Positions 4,243 to 5,124 of a stretch of DNA of 5,124 bases are shown one piece after another. The notes beneath the pieces were generated by a model. It searched no databases. It saw only the letters and a list, made by a program, of their open reading frames with translations, and had not been told where the DNA came from. How positions within the stretch are numbered: the first letter of the stretch is position 1; each line of letters starts with the position of its first letter. The DNA is from an uncultured Clostridia bacterium (GTDB lineage: Bacteria; Bacillota; Clostridia; Oscillospirales; CAG-272), in assembly GCA_945949385.1 (NCBI GenBank), contig CAMFEL010000137.1:1-5124 (forward strand), read 5' to 3'. A program made the translations under genes and the position numbers.

Positions 4243-5124
4243 ATGAAAAAAAAGATTTGGATCCCCATAGCGGCGGCGGTTCTGCTTGCGGTGCTTTTTG
4301 TACCGATACCTTCAAAGACACATGAGGACGGCGGCACAAGGGAATACAGGGCGCTGACATATAAAATAGTAGACTGGAACAAAAATCAGGACGGGGTTAG
4401 CTACGACAAAATCCGTCTGTACCTCTTCCCCCGCAATTTCAAGTCTCTGGATGAGCTTTGGGATACGGAAGCTCTTTCTGCCGAATACAGCTTTACTGCC
4501 AATATCATTGAAAAGAACGGAAATACCATAACGGCAGAGCCCGTAACCGACAGAGACAAAAACAGGGTAGGCGAGCGCGTTTCGTTCAGTATCGACTCTC
4601 TCGATGATATAGGGGCAGAGGTAGGAACCCGTGTGGAGGTCACATACACGGGAGGTGTTGCGGAATCGTACCCTGCACAGGTAAACGCCGTGAGCTGGAG
4701 ACTGAGCGGGAATATGCGTGACATTGCGTACACGGATGAATGGCTTGACATGAGCACGGCGAAGAAAACAGACAGCGGATATGATGATGTAGTGATACGG
4801 TCAGTATATGCCGACTGCTTTTTCGCAGAACCCGTTGATCCGCTGTCCTATGAATACAAGTTCAACGGCGTGCTGTCGGAGGATTGGTGCATCGGGGACA
4901 AGGTGCGTGTTGCTTATGAAAATGCATATACCGATGAGTTCTTTGATGGGGATCGGTGGCGCATTGAAGCGGATTTTACAAGTGTTGAACCAAGTAATTA
5001 CGAATTCGATCCTATTTATTACGATAAACCCGTCATATATCTGTACCCCGAAAAGGAAACTGAGGTGTCAGTCAGACTTACTTTGGACGGCAGGCTGACC
5101 TGCACTTATCCCGAGTACGGCGAC
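4243..5124 (+). CDS. Secreted or membrane-anchored protein with two OB-like segments and a KPVIYLYPE domain, 3' end beyond window
   Basis: The frame is open from the ATG at 4243 through the last base (294 codons seen, no stop). MKKKIWIPIAAAVLLAVLFV forms a signal peptide or N-terminal anchor; there is no lipobox Cys. EYRALTYKIVDW (34-45) and FKSLDELWD (66-74) follow. Two segments resemble each other. The first (about 84-152) has ITAEPVTD and VGTRVEVTYTGG; the second (about 184-248) has FFAEPVDP and IGDKVRVAYENA. Both suggest small beta-barrel, OB-like domains. From K262, KPVIYLYPEKETEVSVRL and LTCTYPEYGD begin a domain I recall from surface proteins of gut Clostridia, of unknown function. AAGGTG (4231-4236) lies 6 nt before the ATG, and the gap to the anti-sigma gene is 27 bp. 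Operon position suggests an extracytoplasmic sensor or the effector of the sigma system. The domain names are inference from pattern only. Confidence 0.83.
   Translation, partial: MKKKIWIPIAAAVLLAVLFVPIPSKTHEDGGTREYRALTYKIVDWNKNQDGVSYDKIRLYLFPRNFKSLDELWDTEALSAEYSFTANIIEKNGNTITAEPVTDRDKNRVGERVSFSIDSLDDIGAEVGTRVEVTYTGGVAESYPAQVNAVSWRLSGNMRDIAYTDEWLDMSTAKKTDSGYDDVVIRSVYADCFFAEPVDPLSYEYKFNGVLSEDWCIGDKVRVAYENAYTDEFFDGDRWRIEADFTSVEPSNYEFDPIYYDKPVIYLYPEKETEVSVRLTLDGRLTCTYPEYGD

Noticed and set aside
4401..5098. Reading frames at 4401-4757 (minus) and 4808-5098 (plus)
   Set aside because: Both lie within the open frame of the exported protein, which has a signal sequence, internal similarity and a recognisable C-terminal domain.
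1..5124. Complete insertion sequence, CRISPR array, tRNA or rRNA
   Set aside because: No transposase frame, terminal inverted repeats, spaced direct repeats, or structural RNA sequence was seen on either strand.

Overview
The window looks like chromosomal or contig sequence from an anaerobic gut Firmicute of the Ruminococcaceae/Oscillospiraceae type. This is inferred from moderate base composition, strong GGAGG-like ribosome binding sites, and three consecutive genes at the right end that resemble a sigma/anti-sigma/surface-protein set I associate with that group. No rRNA, tRNA, CRISPR array or complete mobile element is visible.

Left part (1-1914), all minus strand except the first 108 bases: a mosaic of partial genes. 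A truncated plus-strand four-helix-bundle gene enters from the left edge and breaks off near base 75. Abutting it head-on is a minus-strand HD-domain hydrolase of the SpoT/MESH1 type, whose natural C-terminus is replaced by antisense of the four-helix gene. Upstream of the HD gene, 14 bp away and in the same operon, is an intact N-formylglutamate amidohydrolase-family protein. Before that come a promoterless C-terminal scrap ending in CPVCH and a truncated fragment of an ADP-ribosyltransferase-like domain of the polyvalent-protein type. The segment from about 76 to 1480 is thus bounded on both sides by broken genes, which points to recombination or to an assembly join.

Middle (1924-2715, minus): an intact short-chain dehydrogenase/reductase with its own ribosome binding site and a good extended -10 promoter. 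The 332-bp divergent intergenic region (2716-3047) carries this promoter and two plus-strand promoters sharing the 9-mer GGAATTTCC. Between those two promoters lies an intrinsic terminator, so the first promoter may make only a roughly 90-nt leader or small RNA.

Right part (3048 to the end, plus): an operon of three tightly packed genes. They are an ECF sigma factor, a single-pass membrane protein that is the likely anti-sigma factor, and a secreted or membrane-anchored protein with two similar beta-rich segments followed by a KPVIYLYPE domain that runs off the window. The simplest reading is an autoregulated cell-envelope signalling unit in which the sigma factor recognises GGAATTTCC-type promoters. 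The shared promoter motif is seen directly; the regulatory circuit is inference.
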